64,000 nt of DNA from contig NZ_JAMZEB010000002.1 of NCBI RefSeq assembly GCF_024172165.1, positions 992,001 to 1,056,000 of the forward strand, written 5' to 3'. The notes under the pieces were generated by a model. It had not been told where the DNA came from, did not search any database, and was given only the letters and a program-made list of their open reading frames with translations. This DNA is from Nonomuraea thailandensis. Its GTDB lineage: Bacteria; Actinomycetota; Actinomycetes; Streptosporangiales; Streptosporangiaceae. Below are positions 1 through 7,999 of this stretch, in pieces. Each line of letters begins with the position of its first letter. Position 1 is the first letter of the stretch. Both the position numbers and the translations under genes were made by a program.

Positions 1-1
1 C

Positions 2-367
2 TTCGCCGCCTACGCCGAGTGGCTCTGGTCCGAGGCGTCGGGCGGCCCGCTTGCCGGCGACCACGCCCACCGGTGGTGGCACCGCCTCACCCTGCTCCCG
101 CAGAACTTCATCCTGGCCGACCCCGGCGAGCAGGCGCTGTTCGACGACCGCGTCTACAAGCGCGGCGCGCTGACCCTGCACGCGTTGCGCCGGGCCATGG
201 GCGACGAGGCGTTCTTCGCCGCCCTGCGCGCCTGGACCGCCGAGCACCGGCACGGGACCGTCACCACCAGGGAGTTCGCCGGGCACGTCCAGCGGTACAC
301 CCCGCGGCCGGTCGGGCCGCTGTTGTCCGCCTGGCTGCACGACAAACCGCTGCCCCACCTGGTCTGA
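2..367 (+). CDS. M1 family metallopeptidase, C-terminal fragment
   Basis: The reading frame is open from the first bases of the window and ends at TGA 365-367, so only the last 121 codons are present. The first residues (FAAYAEWLWSE) match the stretch that follows the zinc-ligand glutamate in M1 aminopeptidases, and YKRGALTLHALR is a typical block of the helical C-terminal half of that family. The HEXXH zinc site itself lies upstream of the window. The family removes N-terminal residues from peptides. The next gene is convergent with it. The family call is good; substrate and location cannot be judged. Confidence 0.8.
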   Translation, partial: FAAYAEWLWSEASGGPLAGDHAHRWWHRLTLLPQNFILADPGEQALFDDRVYKRGALTLHALRRAMGDEAFFAALRAWTAEHRHGTVTTREFAGHVQRYTPRPVGPLLSAWLHDKPLPHLV

Positions 368-382
368 CCGCCCGCACGGTCA

Positions 383-1297
383 TCACGACAGCTTCGTGAC
401 CTCGCCCGACCGGGAGGTGTCGTAGCCGCCCAGCGCAGAGATCCTGCCGCGCAGCGCCGGCGTGCGCAGGGCGGCGATGAGGTGAGCGGCCGAGTCGAGG
501 GCGTGCCCGGCCAGCCCGATGTCGAACTCCTCCCAGGCCAGGGGGATGAAGTCGAGGTCCAGGTCGGTCGCGGCCGAACGGACCGCGAGGCCGGCGTGGA
601 CGGTGCCGGTGGCGACGGCCAGGGCGACCTCCAGGTGGGAGCCCACCTGCGGCCCCCGTAAATCGTCCGGGTCGTGACCGGCGGCCAGGAGCAGCCGGTC
701 CAGGAGGATCCGGGTCCCGGTGCCGGGGCGCCGGGAGGCGACGCGCCGCGTGGTGAGGTCGGCGATGCCGGTGATGCGGCCGGGGTTGCCCGGCGGCACG
801 ATCAGGCCCTGCTCGCGGCGCCAGAGGTGGATCAGGTGCGGCTCCAGACCGCGCAGCATGCCGAGCGCGAAGGGCGCGTTGTAGGCGCCGGTGTGGTGCA
901 GCAGGTGGATCGCGGCGCCGTCGGCGTGGCCCTGGCGCACCGCGCTGAGGCCGGCGACGCTGCCCTCGCGCGTGACGATGCTCAGCCTTCCGTCCAGCGC
1001 CCCGGTGAGCAGGTCGAGGGCGGGATCGTCGCTGCCGGCGAGGGTGAGGACGGAGTCCACGTGCAGGAACCGCCGGGCCGCGAGCGCGGCGCCGGGGGTG
1101 ACCCGGGCCCGGCGCCGGTCGGCCAGCTCCAGCACTCCGGCGTCGGCCAGCCGGCGCTGTGCCCGGCTCACGGTGGAGGCCGTGGTCTGCCACTGCCGGG
1201 CCAGGTCGCGGATGCCCGGCAGCTCGTCCCCGGGGTGGAGGGTCCCCGCGATGATCCGGTGAGCGAGGTCGGTGCAGATTTCCCGGTAGCGGGTCAC
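383..1297 (-). CDS. GntR-type winged-helix regulator with periplasmic-binding-protein-like domain
   Basis: This 304-residue protein has a GntR winged helix at residues 1-70 (YREICTDLAHRIIAGTLHPGDELP, then a recognition helix around TASTVSRAQRRL). A type 2 PBP-like sensor domain fills residues 85-300 (PGTGTRILLDRLL, HLEVALAVATGTVHAGLAV), as in molybdate-binding-like PBP regulators. The sensor half lacks a signal peptide, so the protein should be a cytoplasmic ligand-responsive repressor or activator. It is the last gene of the leftward operon that starts with the MmgE/PrpD gene, 36 bases after the FAD oxidase. The GTG start lies inside a large inverted repeat (1293-1323), which suggests autoregulation. 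The ligand is probably the compound the operon imports; this is inference. Confidence 0.82.
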   Translation of the reverse strand: MTRYREICTDLAHRIIAGTLHPGDELPGIRDLARQWQTTASTVSRAQRRLADAGVLELADRRRARVTPGAALAARRFLHVDSVLTLAGSDDPALDLLTGALDGRLSIVTREGSVAGLSAVRQGHADGAAIHLLHHTGAYNAPFALGMLRGLEPHLIHLWRREQGLIVPPGNPGRITGIADLTTRRVASRRPGTGTRILLDRLLLAAGHDPDDLRGPQVGSHLEVALAVATGTVHAGLAVRSAATDLDLDFIPLAWEEFDIGLAGHALDSAAHLIAALRTPALRGRISALGGYDTSRSGEVTKLS

Positions 1298-1323
1298 GTT
1301 GGGGTAATTTACCGGAACGTGAC
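1293..1323. promoter_or_regulatory. 31-bp near-perfect inverted repeat, probable operator
   Basis: Outer arms GTCACGTT and AACGTGAC are exact inverse complements. Inside them GGTAA-T-TTACC forms a second exact pair, so the 31 bases mismatch only at the two GG pairs between the arms. The repeat covers the GTG start of the GntR-PBP regulator gene and the gap after the FAD oxidase gene. Position and symmetry fit an autoregulatory operator; a read-through attenuator hairpin is the alternative. Confidence 0.6.
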
Positions 1324-1333
1324 CCGGGCGCGG

Positions 1334-2494
1334 TCAGTCGTCGTCGTAGCCGTACGGGGGCGTGATCGGCCTGCCCTCGGCGAACCGGTCGGGGGAGAAG
1401 GCGGAGACGTCCACCGTCCGCGGCTCGTCCAGGGCCAGCTCGGACAGCGCGCGGCCGACCGCCGGGCAGATCTTGAAGCCCATCCCGGAGAAGCCCGCCG
1501 CGACGATGAGGCCCTCGATCCCGGCCACCTGGCCCAGCATCGGCCGGGCGTCCGGCGACATGTCGTAGACGCCGGTCACGCCGCGGGTGATGCCGGACTC
1601 GGCGAGGGCGGGCACGCGGCGTGCGGCTCGCCCGACCATCTCCACCACGTTCGCCTCACCGGGCGTCTGGGGGAAGTCGTCGGGGTCGATGCCGGCGCGC
1701 GGGCCGATGAAGTCGCCGAGCAGCAGGTTCCCGCCCGGTTCAGGGCGGAAGTACGTACGGGTGCCCGAGTCGATGCACGCCAGCCGGGACGCCGGCCCGC
1801 CCGGGCCGTCCCGCAGGACCGCCACCTCGTGGTACTCGGCCTCGATGGGCAGGTCCGCCCCCACCGCCGCGAGCAGCGGACGGGTCCACACGCCGGTGGC
1901 GAGGACGACGAGGTCGGCCGTGAGGTCGCCCTGGTCGGTGCGCACCCCCCGGACCCGGCCGCCGGCGTCGGTGAGGAGCGAGCGCACGGGGGTGTTGGGA
2001 CGATAGACGACACCCAGCTCCCGCGCCCGGGACAGGAAGTCGCCCGCCACGACGGCGCCGTCGCCGTAGCCGGCCCGGGGCTCGTACGCGGCGGCGACCA
2101 CGTCGTCCACCCGCCAGCCCGGCTCCAGCTCCAGCAGCTCGCCGGCCGTGATCACCTCGGCCTCGGCGCCGCACGCCCGCTGCATCTCGACGTTCTTGCG
2201 CAGCAGGTCGGCCTCGCCGGGCGAGACGACGCGGACGAACCCGCACTCGCGGAAGACCGGCGGCCGGCCGACCCGCTCCGGCCACTCGCGGAAGAAGGCG
2301 AGGCTGTCCACCGCCAGGCGCACCTCCGGCTCGAAGGTGTAGTGCATCCGGACGAGGGCCGACGAGCGGCTGCTCATGCCCTCGCCGGCGTGTCGCGCGT
2401 CGACGACGGTGACGGAACGCACCCCGCGTTCGGCAAGGTGGAACGCGGTCGACGCCCCCATGACGCCGGCACCGACGACGATGACCTCGGGCAC
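1334..2494 (-). CDS. FAD-dependent oxidoreductase, DAO family (amino acid/amine oxidase type)
   Basis: The 386-residue protein starts with a Rossmann FAD-binding motif (VVGAGVMGASTAFHLAERG, from residue 5) and has the domain pattern of the glycine/sarcosine/D-amino-acid oxidase family. C-terminal GVTGVYDMSPDARPMLG and GFSGMGFKICPAVG blocks line the flavin site. Such enzymes oxidise an amine or alpha-amino group to an imine in the cytoplasm. GTG start 2494 has a GGAGG 10 bases upstream, and the gene sits 18 bases after the transporter gene. With an amino-acid-type ABC transporter in the same operon and a D-aminoacylase gene nearby, a D-amino acid or N-substituted amino acid is the likely substrate. 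The exact one is unknown. Confidence 0.85.
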   Translation of the reverse strand: MPEVIVVGAGVMGASTAFHLAERGVRSVTVVDARHAGEGMSSRSSALVRMHYTFEPEVRLAVDSLAFFREWPERVGRPPVFRECGFVRVVSPGEADLLRKNVEMQRACGAEAEVITAGELLELEPGWRVDDVVAAAYEPRAGYGDGAVVAGDFLSRARELGVVYRPNTPVRSLLTDAGGRVRGVRTDQGDLTADLVVLATGVWTRPLLAAVGADLPIEAEYHEVAVLRDGPGGPASRLACIDSGTRTYFRPEPGGNLLLGDFIGPRAGIDPDDFPQTPGEANVVEMVGRAARRVPALAESGITRGVTGVYDMSPDARPMLGQVAGIEGLIVAAGFSGMGFKICPAVGRALSELALDEPRTVDVSAFSPDRFAEGRPITPPYGYDDD

Positions 2495-2512
2495 TGCTCG
2501 AACCTCCAGAAT

Positions 2513-4261
2513 CTAGGCGAGGACCTTGGACAGGAACGCCTTCGTGCGCTCCTCCTTCGGGGCCACCAGGCATTCGCCCGGCGGGCCCGACTCGATGATG
2601 ACGCCCCCGTCGAGCATGGCGACGGTGTCGGCGACCTCCTTGGCGAACCCGATCTCGTGCGTGGCCACGATCATGGTCATGCCCTGCCGGGCGAGGTCCT
2701 TCATGACGTCGAGCACCTCGCCGACCAGCTCGGGATCGAGGGCCGAGGTCGGCTCGTCGAACAGCATGACGTGCGGCTTCATCGCCAGGGCACGCGCGAT
2801 GGCCACCCGCTGCTGCTGCCCGCCGGACAGCTGACCCGGGTAGGCGTCGAGCTTGTCGCGCAGGCCGACCCGGGTCAGCAGCCGCTCGGCCTCCGCCTCG
2901 GCGCGCTCGCGGGACAGGCCGAGCACCCGCCGCGGGCCCAGCATCACGTTCTCCAGCGCGGTCATGTGCGGGAACAGGTTGAAGCGCTGGAACACCATGC
3001 CGATGCGGGCCCGCTGCCGGCACAGCTCCTTCTCCGTCATCTCGTGCAGGCGGCCGCCGGCCTCGCGCAGCCCGACCCGGCGGCCCTCCACCTCCAGCAG
3101 CCCCGAGTCCGGCCGCTCCAGCGCGTTGACGCAGCGCAGCAGGGTGGACTTGCCGCTGCCCGAAGGGCCGAGCAGGACGAGCGTCTGCCGCGGGTGGACG
3201 GTGAGATCGACGCCCCGCAGCACGTCGGTGGAGCCGAACCACTTCCACACCTGCTCCGCGCGGACCATCGGCTCGCCGTCCACGTGGTCGGGCGCCGTCC
3301 CGTAGTCCGCGGGAGCCGTGGCCCGGGCCCTGGCCCGGGCGGCCGCGCGGCGGCGCGCCCGGCGCTCGTGGGCGGCGGACGGCCTGACGCCGAACCCGCG
3401 GCCGAAGTACCGCTCCACGTAGTGCTGGCCGATGCTCAGGATCGAGGTCAGCAGCAGGTACCACAGCGACGCCACGACCAGCAGCGGCATGATCTTGAAG
3501 TTCTGCTGGTAGATCTGCTGGACGCTGGTCATCAGGTCCCGCCCGGAGATGACCGAGACGAGCGCGGTCATCTTGAGCATCGAGATGGCCTCGTTGCCGA
3601 GCGTCGGGATCAGCACCCGCATGGCCTGCGGCAGGATGACGAACCGCATCCGGCGGCCCGAGGACATGCCGAGCGACATGGCCGCCTCGCGCTGCCCGCC
3701 GTCCACCGAGATGATCGCCGCCCGGACGAGCTCGGCGCAGTAGGCCGCCTCGTTCGTGGCCAGCGCCAGCACCGCCGCGGTGGCCGCGCCGATGAGCGAG
3801 CTCGTGGGCACCGAGCCGAAGACGACGCCGGTGAGCGGGATCCCGACGAACAGGTTCGGGTAGAGCGCGCCCAGGAATCCCCAGAAGATGATCTGGACCA
3901 GCAGGGGCGTGCCCCGGAAGAACCAGATGTAGCCCCAGGCGACGGCCGAGAGCACCCGGTTGTCCGACAGGCGCATCACCGCGAGCAGCACGCCGCCGGC
4001 GATGCCGATGCCCATGGCCACCAGGGTCAGCTCGACGGTGACGGCCAGCCCGTGCAGGATCGAGGGCGCGAACAGGTACTGCCGGATCGAGGCGACGTCG
4101 AGGTTGGGGTTGTGCCACAACGACCAGCCGAGGGCGAACAGGAGGTACGCGACGAGCGCCGCCGCGGCCCAGCGGCCGTACCGGCGGACCGGCACCACGG
4201 TGACGGGAGGCGGCCGCTCCCCGGTGGGGGCGGGGGCGGTGTCAGCTGCCAAGGAGGTCAC
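2513..4261 (-). CDS. Polar amino acid ABC transporter, permease fused to ATPase
   Basis: One 582-residue chain carries two normally separate subunits. Residues about 30-285 are a HisM/GlnP-type permease with several membrane helices and the EAA loop ([12 protein letters not shown], then [13 protein letters not shown]). After an Arg/Ala-rich linker comes a complete ATPase: Walker [10 protein letters not shown] near residue 365, signature [15 protein letters not shown], Walker [15 protein letters not shown] and H-loop ATHEIGF. Permease-ATPase fusions are known for amino acid importers; two copies would form the full transporter. GTG start 4261 directly follows an AAGGAGG-like stretch on the other strand and keeps the hydrophobic N-terminus. 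It is preceded by its solute-binding lipoprotein gene. Confidence 0.92.
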   Translation of the reverse strand: MTSLAADTAPAPTGERPPPVTVVPVRRYGRWAAAALVAYLLFALGWSLWHNPNLDVASIRQYLFAPSILHGLAVTVELTLVAMGIGIAGGVLLAVMRLSDNRVLSAVAWGYIWFFRGTPLLVQIIFWGFLGALYPNLFVGIPLTGVVFGSVPTSSLIGAATAAVLALATNEAAYCAELVRAAIISVDGGQREAAMSLGMSSGRRMRFVILPQAMRVLIPTLGNEAISMLKMTALVSVISGRDLMTSVQQIYQQNFKIMPLLVVASLWYLLLTSILSIGQHYVERYFGRGFGVRPSAAHERRARRRAAARARARATAPADYGTAPDHVDGEPMVRAEQVWKWFGSTDVLRGVDLTVHPRQTLVLLGPSGSGKSTLLRCVNALERPDSGLLEVEGRRVGLREAGGRLHEMTEKELCRQRARIGMVFQRFNLFPHMTALENVMLGPRRVLGLSRERAEAEAERLLTRVGLRDKLDAYPGQLSGGQQQRVAIARALAMKPHVMLFDEPTSALDPELVGEVLDVMKDLARQGMTMIVATHEIGFAKEVADTVAMLDGGVIIESGPPGECLVAPKEERTKAFLSKVLA

Positions 4262-4292
4262 AACACTTTCTCTTTCTCGCGGGACGGGCGCC

Positions 4293-5237
4293 CTAGTCGG
4301 TCCCCTGGTTGATCTCCGCCTTGGTCAGCGCGATGTTCTCCACACCGTACTTGGAGAGGATCTTCAGGTAGGTCCCGTCGTCCATCAGCGCCTGCAGCGC
4401 CTTCTGCAGCGCCGTCAGCAGCTCGGTGTCCGATTTGGGGACACCGATGCCTTCCATGCCGCCGCCGAACTCCTCGGTGATCGAGGGGGCGTCGACCAGC
4501 TCGAACGCGTTCCCGTTCTCGAAGGTCTTGGCGGCGTACGCGGCGGCGGAGGTGGCCTGCACGCGGGCCACCGCCTTGCCGCTCTTGATGGCCAGGAAGG
4601 CCTCGCTGTCACCGGGGAAGGCCAGGGCCGTGACGCCCTCCTTGCCCTGCGACTCGAACCGCTTGCTCAGCTTGCCGATCGCGGCCTCCTCCGAGGTGGA
4701 GCTCTGCACCGCGACGGTCTTGCCGGACAGGTCGGTGACGTCCTTCATGCCCAGCGGGTTGCCCTTGGCGACCAGCAGCGAGTAGCCGTCCTTGGCGTAG
4801 TCGACGAAGCTCAGCGACTCGCGCCGCTTCGGGGTGTCGAAGATGCCCGCCATGACGATGTCGGCCTTGCCGGCCATGACGGCGGGGATCATGCTGTCGA
4901 AGGCCGTCTGGTCGAAGGAGGCCTTGACGCCGAGCTTGGCGGCCAGCGCCTGGGAGAGGTCGTAGTCGATGCCCGTCGGCTGCTGTCCGCCGGCCGTCGT
5001 GTACATCTCCCAGGGCGGATAGGGGATGTTGCTGGCCACCCGGATGACGCCGGCCGACCTGATCCGCTCGGGCAGCAGGTCGTGCAGGGCGGACTCGGCC
5101 GCCGGCGTCGCGGCGGCCGGAGTGGCGCTGCCCTGAGCGCCCACCTCGGGGGCGGGCGGCTCGGAGGCCAGGGCGCATCCGCCGAGCGCCATCACCATCG
5201 CCGCCACGCCCAGGAACGTCTTGCGTCGTGCTGTCAT
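4293..5237 (-). CDS. ABC transporter substrate-binding lipoprotein, amino acid type (SBP_bac_3)
   Basis: The 314-residue protein begins with a lipoprotein signal peptide ending in LGG-C at Cys21, so it should be anchored outside the membrane. The mature part has SBP family 3 signatures: [50 protein letters not shown], and a C-terminal [19 protein letters not shown]. That family binds polar amino acids, opines and related compounds. ATG 5237 overlaps the stop of the upstream MmgE/PrpD gene by one base (TGATG), so the two are translationally coupled. It feeds the permease-ATPase encoded 31 bases downstream. Confidence 0.92.
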   Translation of the reverse strand: MTARRKTFLGVAAMVMALGGCALASEPPAPEVGAQGSATPAAATPAAESALHDLLPERIRSAGVIRVASNIPYPPWEMYTTAGGQQPTGIDYDLSQALAAKLGVKASFDQTAFDSMIPAVMAGKADIVMAGIFDTPKRRESLSFVDYAKDGYSLLVAKGNPLGMKDVTDLSGKTVAVQSSTSEEAAIGKLSKRFESQGKEGVTALAFPGDSEAFLAIKSGKAVARVQATSAAAYAAKTFENGNAFELVDAPSITEEFGGGMEGIGVPKSDTELLTALQKALQALMDDGTYLKILSKYGVENIALTKAEINQGTD

Positions 5238-6673
5238 CAGTGTGCTCCAACCGGTATCAGGGACGACGCCAGGTCCCGCATGAGGACGGAGCTGTCGTCG
5301 GCGGACTCCAGGTCCGCCAGGGCTGCCAGCAGCCGGGGAATCGAGGCGGGCTCCAGCCGGCCGGCGGCCAGCCAGGAGAACTTGTCGCGCATCTCGTCCT
5401 GCGTCCAGCCGGGCTCGGGGTAGAGGACGTGGTCGACCCGGCCCGACGACAGCACGGTGCCGTCGGTCAGCGTGACGGTGACCACGGCGGAGTCGCTGCC
5501 CTCCGGGTCGTTGACCTCGGAGAGGTAGTAGCGGCGGGTGAGGTCGTCCGTCACCACCACCTCGATGCGCCGGCACAGGTCGATGATCTCCGGCGAGCCC
5601 AGGCGCCCGTCCGCCACCTGGTCCGGCCCGACCCGGCCGTCCACCAGCATGGCCGCCACCGGCCAGGCCAGGTTGAACTGGGCTTCCTCGGTGGTCCGTG
5701 GCAGCCGCGTGCCCAGCCGCGCGGCGTCGGGGTAGGTCTCGATGACGACGCGGGCGACGGACCCGGGCGGCAGCGGGTGCTCGGTCCGCAGCTTCTCCAC
5801 CGCGAGCAGCGCGGGGTGGGTCCAGGCGCAGCTGGAGTACCGCTTCCAGGTGATGCCGCGGGGCAGGTAGTAGTCGCTGCCCAGGTCGTCCGCGTACGGG
5901 CGGAAGCGCTCCTGGTCGAGGCCGGGCTCGATCCCGGTGAACCCGCGCCGGGCCAGGTCCGCCGACAGCAGTCCGGTGAGCGCGCCGAACCCGACGCCGT
6001 GCTTGACCATGCCGGGGGTGTCGATGGCGCGCATCATCGGCAGGTCGGGGGAGTCGTACTCGGCGATGCCCAGCGCGTGGCGGGTGGTGGCCTCGTCCAG
6101 CCCGTGGACGTGGCACGCGATCGCGGCGCAGGCCACCGCGCCCCACGACCCGCAGGCCCGGTAGGTGCGCTCCGCCGAGTGGACCGCGCTCTGCTCGTGG
6201 TTGACGCAGCGGCCGGCCCGGAAGGCGATCTCGTACCCGACCACGATCGCGGTGATGAGCTCGCGCCCGCTGAGGCGCAGCTCCTCGGCTAGGGCGAGCG
6301 CGGCCGGGACGACCTGGGCGCCGGGATGGCCCCAGGTGTAGATGCCGCAGTCGTCGATGTCCACGGCGTTGGCCGCGACCGCGTTGGCGAAGGCGGCGCC
6401 GCCGGTGCCCAGCGGGCTCCCGCTGACGATCGACGTCGCGCCGCCGGCGGGCCACCAGGCGCGCGCCAGGTCGTCGGCGACGCGGGCGGAGGTGGACGCC
6501 CGGCCGGCGAGCATGGCCGCGAGCGTGTCGGTCAGGCACATCACGGCCCGGTCGATCACCTCGCGGGGCAACCGCTCCCAGGTGAGCCGGGTGATGAAGC
6601 CCGCCGCCGGGGAATCGCCGCTCATCCAGGCCGGGCGCGCGCTCCGGAGATCATCACGAAACGGCGCCGACAT
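5237..6673 (-). CDS. MmgE/PrpD family protein (2-methylcitrate dehydratase/aconitate decarboxylase superfamily)
   Basis: At 478 residues this is a full-length member of the MmgE/PrpD fold. ITRLTWERLPREVIDRAVMCLTDTLAAMLAG is the typical N-terminal block; AFANAVAANAVDIDDCGIYTWGHPGAQVVPAALALAEE and KHGVGFGALTGLLSADLARRGFTG follow in the expected order. The family includes 2-methylcitrate dehydratase, cis-aconitate decarboxylase and isomerases of small carboxylic acids. There are no propionate-cycle genes beside it, so it probably acts on the substrate imported by this operon or its carbon skeleton. ATG 6673 is the first gene of the leftward operon. The reaction is unknown. Confidence 0.88.
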   Translation of the reverse strand: MSAPFRDDLRSARPAWMSGDSPAAGFITRLTWERLPREVIDRAVMCLTDTLAAMLAGRASTSARVADDLARAWWPAGGATSIVSGSPLGTGGAAFANAVAANAVDIDDCGIYTWGHPGAQVVPAALALAEELRLSGRELITAIVVGYEIAFRAGRCVNHEQSAVHSAERTYRACGSWGAVACAAIACHVHGLDEATTRHALGIAEYDSPDLPMMRAIDTPGMVKHGVGFGALTGLLSADLARRGFTGIEPGLDQERFRPYADDLGSDYYLPRGITWKRYSSCAWTHPALLAVEKLRTEHPLPPGSVARVVIETYPDAARLGTRLPRTTEEAQFNLAWPVAAMLVDGRVGPDQVADGRLGSPEIIDLCRRIEVVVTDDLTRRYYLSEVNDPEGSDSAVVTVTLTDGTVLSSGRVDHVLYPEPGWTQDEMRDKFSWLAAGRLEPASIPRLLAALADLESADDSSVLMRDLASSLIPVGAH

Positions 6674-6693
6674 TTGTTACTCCAATGTTTCTG

Positions 6694-6761
6694 AAGGTAT
6701 ATCTTTGATGCGGGAAACAATTTCATTCACCATAATGGCTTGTCAAGAAACGTCATACCTT
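6694..6761. promoter_or_regulatory. AT-rich divergent promoter region with AAGGTAT/ATACCTT inverted repeat
   Basis: The gap between the MmgE/PrpD operon and the zinc-ribbon TetR gene is much richer in A/T than its surroundings. Exact 7-base arms AAGGTAT (6694-6700) and ATACCTT (6755-6761) face each other across about 54 bases. They could be paired sites for the adjacent TetR or GntR regulator controlling both directions. The spacing is large, so each arm may instead be half of an imperfect site. Confidence 0.35.
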
Positions 6762-6789
6762 GTATTTGCGGAGAGCCGGAAGCGTGAAA

Positions 6790-7860
6790 ATGCCTGTAGA
6801 AGCAAGTGCCTCACCGCCGGGCCCGGACGCGGCGAAGGAGGAGGCGGCGCTGGCTCTGCTCTGGAGCGCCGTCCACGCCCCCGGCGGCCGGGCGCCGTTC
6901 TGCCGCCGGTGCGGGGCGCACCGCTCGTTCCACCGGGTCTCGCGACGGCGGGCGTACGCGTGCGACAGCTGCGGCGCGCACGTCTACCCCGCCTCGACCA
7001 CCCCGTTCGCCGGCTCGCCCGTGCCGCTCGCGGCCTGGCTCGACGCCGTCGTGATCGTGCTCGACTCCCCGGGGAAGGCCCGCCCGAACCGGGTGGCGGG
7101 GGCGCTCGGCGTCGACTACCGGCGGGCCTGGCGGATGACGCGGCGCATCGACGAGGCGCTTCAGGCCGACGGCGACGACGCCGCCCTGCTGCGCCGGCTC
7201 GCGGGCCTGTGGAAGGAGCAGGGCCACACCCGGCCCGGCCGGGCCCCCGACCCGGGCAGCCCGGAGGACCGCATCCGGATCGCCGCGTGCCGCCTCATGG
7301 CCGAGCGCGGCATCGAGGCGACCCGCATCGCCGACATCGCCCGCGAGGCAGGGGTGTCGAACGCCAGCATCCACTATTACTTCAGGAGCAAGGACGAGGC
7401 GCTGCTGGCCGCCTTCCGCTGGGCGGGCGACCAGTTGCACCTGACCCTCCAGCGCCTGCTCGACGAGAACGTCAGCACCGTCGGCCAGCTCCGCCACCTG
7501 CTGGAGCTCAGCATCCCCGGCGACCAGGGCACCTTCGAGGAGTACCTGCTGTGGCTGGAGGTGTGGGCGCGGGTCAGGCGCCATTCGGCCTTCCTCGACG
7601 AGTGCGTCCGCATGTCGCGCAGGTGGGCGGACGCGGTGCTGGACGTGTTCGCCGCGGGCGTGCGGGACGGCACGTTCACGCCCGTCGCGCCGCTCGGCGA
7701 GGTGTGCGAGCGCTACGTCGCCATCGCCGAGAGCCTGGCCGTGCGCAACACCCTCGGCTACAGCGACATGTCCGCGGAGACGGCACGAGGGCTGCTCGCC
7801 CGGTTCACCGCCGAGCAGCTCGGCGTGCCGGCCGGGCTGCTCGAACCCGGCCCGTCCTGA
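6790..7860 (+). CDS. TetR family regulator with N-terminal IS1595-transposase-type zinc ribbon
   Basis: The 356-residue protein is about 150 residues longer than a normal TetR repressor. Residues 36-125 resemble the N-terminus of IS1595-family transposases: a four-cysteine zinc ribbon (Cys38, Cys41, Cys58, Cys61), then a short block around GSPVPLAAWL, then a helix-turn-helix-like segment ending VDYRRAWRMTRRIDEAL. No DDE catalytic core follows. From about residue 158 an ordinary TetR begins (RIRIAACRLMAERGIEATRIADIAREAGVSNASIHYYFRSKDEAL) with an all-helical ligand domain. It lies between the divergent uptake operon and the deacylase gene, so it probably regulates both. A GTG six bases upstream (6784) is an alternative start. 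Confidence 0.85.
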   Translation: MPVEASASPPGPDAAKEEAALALLWSAVHAPGGRAPFCRRCGAHRSFHRVSRRRAYACDSCGAHVYPASTTPFAGSPVPLAAWLDAVVIVLDSPGKARPNRVAGALGVDYRRAWRMTRRIDEALQADGDDAALLRRLAGLWKEQGHTRPGRAPDPGSPEDRIRIAACRLMAERGIEATRIADIAREAGVSNASIHYYFRSKDEALLAAFRWAGDQLHLTLQRLLDENVSTVGQLRHLLELSIPGDQGTFEEYLLWLEVWARVRRHSAFLDECVRMSRRWADAVLDVFAAGVRDGTFTPVAPLGEVCERYVAIAESLAVRNTLGYSDMSAETARGLLARFTAEQLGVPAGLLEPGPS

Positions 7861-7931
7861 ACCGGCGTACTTGGCCCGACCGTCATCTTCTCGCCGATGA
7901 ATACGACTTCACGCCCGGCGCATTACTTTCC

Positions 7932-7961
7932 TTGACATCGCCGCGCAGCCGCGCCGACAAT
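7932..7961 (+). promoter_or_regulatory. Sigma-70-type promoter of the N-acyl-D-amino-acid deacylase gene
   Basis: A perfect TTGACA -35 box (7932-7937) is followed after 18 bases by GACAAT (7956-7961), a fair -10 box. It lies about 40 bases before ATG 8000, so the deacylase has its own promoter apart from the TetR gene. Confidence 0.6.
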
Positions 7962-7999
7962 CCTGCAATTACCCCCGCAGGAGACGGAACGGAACCCGC

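Noticed and set aside
674..4312. Very long open frame on the plus strand opposite the transporter and oxidase genes
   Set aside because: It is antisense to three well-supported genes with clear motifs; its protein is Arg/Gly/Pro/His-rich with no domains. Long antisense frames are expected at this GC content.
6790..7300. Remnant of an IS1595 insertion sequence
   Set aside because: No terminal inverted repeats, no DDE core and no target duplication were seen. The zinc ribbon is in frame with an intact TetR protein, so a fused regulator is more likely than debris.
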